Source: Paenibacillus sp. FSL R5-0912 (GTDB lineage: Bacteria > Bacillota > Bacilli > Paenibacillales > Paenibacillaceae). Taken from it: a DNA stretch of 64,000 bases. Below are positions 60,972-64,000 of the stretch, piece after piece. Location: assembly GCF_000758605.1 (NCBI RefSeq), contig NZ_CP009282.1, forward strand, positions 7,192,001-7,256,000, read 5' to 3'. A program made the translations under genes and the position numbers. The notes under the pieces were generated by a model that worked only from the letters and a program-made list of their open reading frames with translations, was not told the DNA's origin and made no database searches. Every line of letters begins with the position of its first letter. The stretch's first letter is position 1.

Positions 60972-61625
60972 CTAGCTCTCCGCGCTATCCGCAGCACCCA
61001 GCCAGCCCCGGAATTTCTCCCGGATGCCGGCTGTGAGGCTGTCCAGCCGGGCTAGCTCGTCTAGTCCGGTCTTATCCTTGCGCCCGTGCTCCATTGAGTA
61101 CAGCACCTGCTTCACAGGGAAACTCCCCGCTCCGCTCTCCCGCTTAATAATCCGGTCACCGGATGCAATCCTGCCTTCACGCAGCACGCGGAAATAGAAC
61201 CCGCTGTAACCGGTGGACAGCACCCGAGCAGGCATATCCGCCGGTCCATGCTTCTGCGAGAGCTTGAAGCAGGGGAAACGCGGCTGGCTTACCTGCAGCA
61301 GTGCCGTACCAATCTCAAAGACATCCCCGATGCATACCTCGGTCTCTAGAAGTCCGCTCACTGTGATATTCTCACCGAATGCGGAGTAGTCCAGCTTCCG
61401 GCCAAGCAGCTCTTCCCAGTAGGCATAATGCTCAACCGGATAGACGCAGACAGCCTTGTCGGGGCCCCCGTGGTTTACCAGATCCGCTTGCCCGTCCCCG
61501 TCGAAGCCTTCCGCATGAAGCTCCAGCGGACCTGTGACCGGCAGCTTGTAGATTCCCGTTTCCAGCGGTTTGCCGCGGTAATCCACGGTCTTCGGCTTGC
61601 CTACATTAAGTGAGACGACTTCCAT
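60972..61625 (-). CDS. MOSC domain protein (YiiM-like)
   Basis: MOSC proteins handle molybdenum-bound sulfur or detoxify N-hydroxylated compounds. The 217-residue product has DLVNHGGPDKAVCVYPVEHY, WGENITV-like FGENITVSGL, and the conserved Cys in QPRFPCFKLSQ. Of two nearby ATG codons, 61625 is preferred because GAGGAGG is 7 nt away; 61631 is the other. The ribosome site lies in the end of the upstream acetyltransferase gene, so the two are probably co-translated. Confidence 0.9.
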   Translation of the reverse strand: MEVVSLNVGKPKTVDYRGKPLETGIYKLPVTGPLELHAEGFDGDGQADLVNHGGPDKAVCVYPVEHYAYWEELLGRKLDYSAFGENITVSGLLETEVCIGDVFEIGTALLQVSQPRFPCFKLSQKHGPADMPARVLSTGYSGFYFRVLREGRIASGDRIIKRESGAGSFPVKQVLYSMEHGRKDKTGLDELARLDSLTAGIREKFRGWLGAADSAES

Positions 61626-61627
61626 CT

Positions 61628-62140
61628 TCATTCCTCCTCGTCCAGCATGCAGCTCATGAATACCTCATCTACATATCTTCCGCCCAGATAGAACTCCTCC
61701 CGCAGCCGTCCCTCCTCCTCAAATCCGCATTTGCGGTAGAACGAGAGTGCCGGTGTATTGCAGGAGAGCACACGCAAGCGCAGCTTACGGATTCCATTCT
61801 CTGCGGCATGGCGCTTGATCTCTGCAATCAGCCGGCTGCCTACACCCAGGCGCTGGAAGCGCGGATGTACGGCAATATTAACCTCGCATACATGGCGGTT
61901 GCTCTCCATTCCGCTAGGACAGCCGAAGCCGACATACCCGCATAGCTCCCCGTCCTGCAAGGCTACAAGCTGGGAGCCTGGCGGTGCATGCAGCAGATAA
62001 TCCTCCCGGGAGCGCCACATCAGCGGACCGGGTGTTGTCTCCTCTGTCCAGATCATATTATCGAGAATGATCAGCTCACGGGCATCCCTGATTTCAGAGG
62101 GACGGATAGTGAAAGCCGAATCCCTGTTTAGTTGTTGCAT
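61628..62140 (-). CDS. GNAT family N-acetyltransferase
   Basis: The 170-residue GNAT protein has the acetyl-CoA loop HPRFQRLGVGSRLIAEIKRH and the end motif NTPALSFYRKCGFEEEGRLR. The layout is that of the L-amino-acid/phosphinothricin-like acetyltransferases, but the substrate is unknown. It overlaps the preferred MOSC ribosome site and likely shares a transcript with it. Confidence 0.88.
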   Translation of the reverse strand: MQQLNRDSAFTIRPSEIRDARELIILDNMIWTEETTPGPLMWRSREDYLLHAPPGSQLVALQDGELCGYVGFGCPSGMESNRHVCEVNIAVHPRFQRLGVGSRLIAEIKRHAAENGIRKLRLRVLSCNTPALSFYRKCGFEEEGRLREEFYLGGRYVDEVFMSCMLDEEE

Positions 62141-62201
62141 AACCTTTACACCCCTTGCCTTGCTAAGCAGATAATAAAAGGATTAGTTACAGCGCAGCCG
62201 T

Positions 62202-63419
62202 TTATGCAGTATTGCTCCGGGTCTTCACAGTCCCGCGGTTAACGTAGGCATGGACCGCGAAGAATCCCACGGACAGAACCGCCATCCCGCAGGCCAGCCA
62301 GCCTGTCGGCGCAAGGCCCCCTCTGTCGAATTGAATCCCCATCAGATACGGGCCGATAACCCGGCCGACCGCGCCGATACCGCCGCTAAGCCCGAGATAG
62401 AAGGGCGCACTGCGCTGGGCATGCTCCGAGATGAAGGATGGCATGGCCGGTGAGATCAGCATCTCACCCAGTGTAGCCAGCACCATCGCCAGCAGCATGC
62501 CCGGGTAGCTCGGCATGAACAGTATGACCGCATACCCGCCCAGATAGAATACGGCGCTTGCTGTCATCTGCGCAGTAGAAGTCCCTGCGAACCAGCGTTT
62601 GATCAGACTGACCAGCGGCTGCGCGGCAAAGATAAGTACGCCGTTCAGCGTCCAGAGGAAGCCGTATAACTGCTTCGACCAGCCCTCTGAAATAATAAAC
62701 GGCGATACTCCGGTATTCCAGATCGAATTGCCGATCAGCAGAAACATCGAGCCAATAGCCATGTAAAGATAAATCCGCGTATACCCCAGCAGCTTCCAGC
62801 CTGATGCTTCCCCCTGCGGGTGTTTCTTCTGTATTTTCTCGTGAGACGGCGGTGGCGCTGCCCCCACCCTGCGCAGATAGACAAAGAAGAATCCGGCAAA
62901 CACCGCCGAAGTCACGCCGTTCAGCACAAAGCTCAGCATATAATTGCCTAGGAATCCGCTAAGTGCGGTACCCAGTGCTACCCCGATATTATTCGAGACA
63001 TAGACGATATTGAACAGCTCTCCGCGCTGCTCCGCGAACCTAAAGCCGATAAAGGCCTGAATAGCCGGGAGAGACAGGGAGTTGAACAAACCCATCAGGC
63101 CCATAACTATAATGAATATACTCCAGCTGCCGCTTGCCCATGGAAGAGCAAACAGGGTCAGCGCGTTCATAGCCAGTGCTCCGACAATCAGGCGGTTTAC
63201 CCCTACCTTGTGATACAAAGATCCGCCCAGCAATTGCCCGGCAATTCCCCCGAGGGATTGGACCAGCAGAACAATTCCCGCATCTTTCATACTGCGTCCC
63301 AGCTCATCAAATACATACATCGTAACCAGAGGCCACATCAGCGCACTGCCGGTTGCATTAATGAGACTGGCAATCAAGAATACTTTGACTTCCTTCGGAT
63401 AGGCCTGCAAAAATCTCAT
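62202..63419 (-). CDS. MFS transporter (drug efflux type)
   Basis: The 405-residue protein has twelve predicted helices; helix 4-5 region GLFNSLSLPAIQAFIGFRFA and the loop after helix 2 (GGSLYHKVGVNRLIVGAL) are MFS-like. Position 10 onward (EVKVFLIASLINATGSALMW) is the first helix. The substrate is unknown. The ATG at 63419 is chosen because the hydrophobic part begins there, although AGGGGATG is rather far away; the frame is open to 63494. Confidence 0.85.
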   Translation of the reverse strand: MRFLQAYPKEVKVFLIASLINATGSALMWPLVTMYVFDELGRSMKDAGIVLLVQSLGGIAGQLLGGSLYHKVGVNRLIVGALAMNALTLFALPWASGSWSIFIIVMGLMGLFNSLSLPAIQAFIGFRFAEQRGELFNIVYVSNNIGVALGTALSGFLGNYMLSFVLNGVTSAVFAGFFFVYLRRVGAAPPPSHEKIQKKHPQGEASGWKLLGYTRIYLYMAIGSMFLLIGNSIWNTGVSPFIISEGWSKQLYGFLWTLNGVLIFAAQPLVSLIKRWFAGTSTAQMTASAVFYLGGYAVILFMPSYPGMLLAMVLATLGEMLISPAMPSFISEHAQRSAPFYLGLSGGIGAVGRVIGPYLMGIQFDRGGLAPTGWLACGMAVLSVGFFAVHAYVNRGTVKTRSNTA

Positions 63420-63683
63420 AACTTGTCTTTCATCCCCTGTAACATAGGTGTCATTAATCCATCCAGTATCATCTGAAAACAGGAGGAAGAGCAAGTTCCT
63501 GCGTTAATGCTTTATCACATAGAATCGCTGAATTCACTGTCGCGATATTCCTAATCACTTCACGACTGAAGTGCTGTTTATATTCTATAACCTCATCTTC
63601 TGCACGTAAAGAAAATAGGTCGATATGACCTGATTCGTTCCCCGCAGGCCAGGGTAATAGTGCATATGAAACACTCCCTATTT

Positions 63684-63740
63684 ATTCGCCGTGAATCCGA
63701 TTTCGTTCCCCCGAGTCGGATATGCACGGCGAATTTTGTT
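63684..63740 (+). terminator. Orphan hairpin with T-run
   Basis: ATTCGCCGTG (63684-63693) and CACGGCGAAT (63725-63734), with an inner ATCCGA/TCGGAT stem, make a long hairpin followed by TTTTGTT on the plus strand. No plus-strand gene precedes it. It may be a terminator of an unseen RNA or a regulatory structure. Apart from this and the repeat at 63782, nothing was recognised between 63420 and 63878. Confidence 0.45.
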
Positions 63741-63781
63741 GTGCCCTGAAGTTATTCCAGGCAGAGTCCGGGTTACAAGTA

Positions 63782-63874
63782 GAAACGGCTGCGCCGTCCC
63801 TAAGAGGACGGTATCCGTTTCAGCGAGAAATTGAAGGATAAGTTATCGTGTGAAACATACAAATTCTTATATTT
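63782..63874. repeat. 94-bp GAAACGG hairpin repeat, copy 2
   Basis: GAAACGGCTGCGCCGTCC and GGACGGTATCCGTTTC form the stem, followed by the tail TTGAAGGATAAGTTATCGTG and AAATTCTTATATTT. It aligns end to end with copy 1 at 28467-28560. The stem here is more complete, with compensating changes relative to copy 1. Confidence 0.8.
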
Positions 63875-63878
63875 ACAC

Positions 63879-63941
63879 AAAAAACACTTCCTGTCTCTCT
63901 GCGATTCCCATAAAACAGGGTGCCGAGAAGCCAGGAAGTGC
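63879..63941 (-). terminator. Probable terminator of a gene beyond the right edge
   Basis: CACTTCCTG (63885-63893) pairs with CAGGAAGTG (63932-63940) with a long partly structured loop. A run of A on its left gives a T-tract on the minus strand. It would serve a minus-strand gene starting past 64000. Confidence 0.55.
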
Positions 63942-64000
63942 TTGGGCCAAACTATTGAACATGCCGGTCATCACCGGCGGATTATGAATTAAGCGTGTTT

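Noticed and set aside
1..64000. CRISPR arrays, tRNA or rRNA genes and intact insertion sequences
   Set aside because: No regularly spaced repeats, no cloverleaf or rRNA sequence, and no transposase were recognised on either strand.

Overview
The window reads as a chromosome segment of an endospore-forming Firmicute, most likely a Paenibacillus. The reasons are the sporulation genes (spoIIID, spoIIQ, spoIID, spoIIR), a gene order close to the Bacillus subtilis prfA-ywl-glyA-upp-mnaA-atp-murA-spoIID-spoIIQ-spoIIID block, a directly charging GlnRS, moderately high GC, frequent GTG/TTG starts with strong Shine-Dalgarno sequences, and several families of short intergenic repeats. No rRNA, tRNA, CRISPR array or intact mobile element was seen. 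Almost everything from 1 to 39661 lies on the minus strand.

Layout. 1-4512: spoIIID, spoIIQ, spoIID and murA, with a decayed group II intron between spoIID and murA. 4711-12519: a DUF1146 gene and the complete F-type ATP synthase operon (atpZ-I-B-E-F-H-A-G-D-C in transcription order). 12699-20218: mnaA, upp, glyA, ywlG, ywlE, mntP and the Sua5/YwlC gene. 20402-28267: spoIIR, two tandem RodA/FtsW-type genes with matching promoters, prmC, prfA and ychF. 28682-30336: a GNAT gene and fni (type 2 IPP isomerase). 30476-38522: a compact seven-gene carotenoid operon (two CrtN-type desaturases, CrtM, a CruF-like protein, an acyltransferase, a glycosyltransferase and a third desaturase/oxygenase). 38732-39661: a MerR-type regulator with a cobalamin-binding domain of the CarH/LitR photoreceptor class. 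39944-43064: a PLD-like protein and cardiolipin synthase. 43269-45350: a TorD-family chaperone and moaA. 45455-48721: a peptide-signalling cassette with two paralogous HTH-TPR receptors, a short secreted pro-peptide and a Spo0E-like protein. 48898-63419: transporters (LysE, ABC, two MFS), MocR and TetR regulators, an SDR, a two-component system, glnS, DUF2164, MOSC and GNAT proteins.

Two systems stand out. First, three and four ACA motifs spaced exactly 11 bp apart lie in the promoters of the carH-like gene and the carotenoid operon. That is the operator layout known for CarH, so a vitamin B12-dependent, light-relieved carotenoid regulon with autoregulation is predicted. Second, a 46-residue pro-peptide ending in GHGTGA overlaps the 3' end of an HTH-TPR receptor gene in Rap-Phr/AimR-AimP style. 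It is followed by a 59-residue Spo0E-like protein and a second, orphan receptor. Both the pro-peptide and the Spo0E-like gene are easy to miss because of their size.

Limits: all calls come from reading the sequence by eye. Family names rest on motifs and remembered homologues, not on searches.
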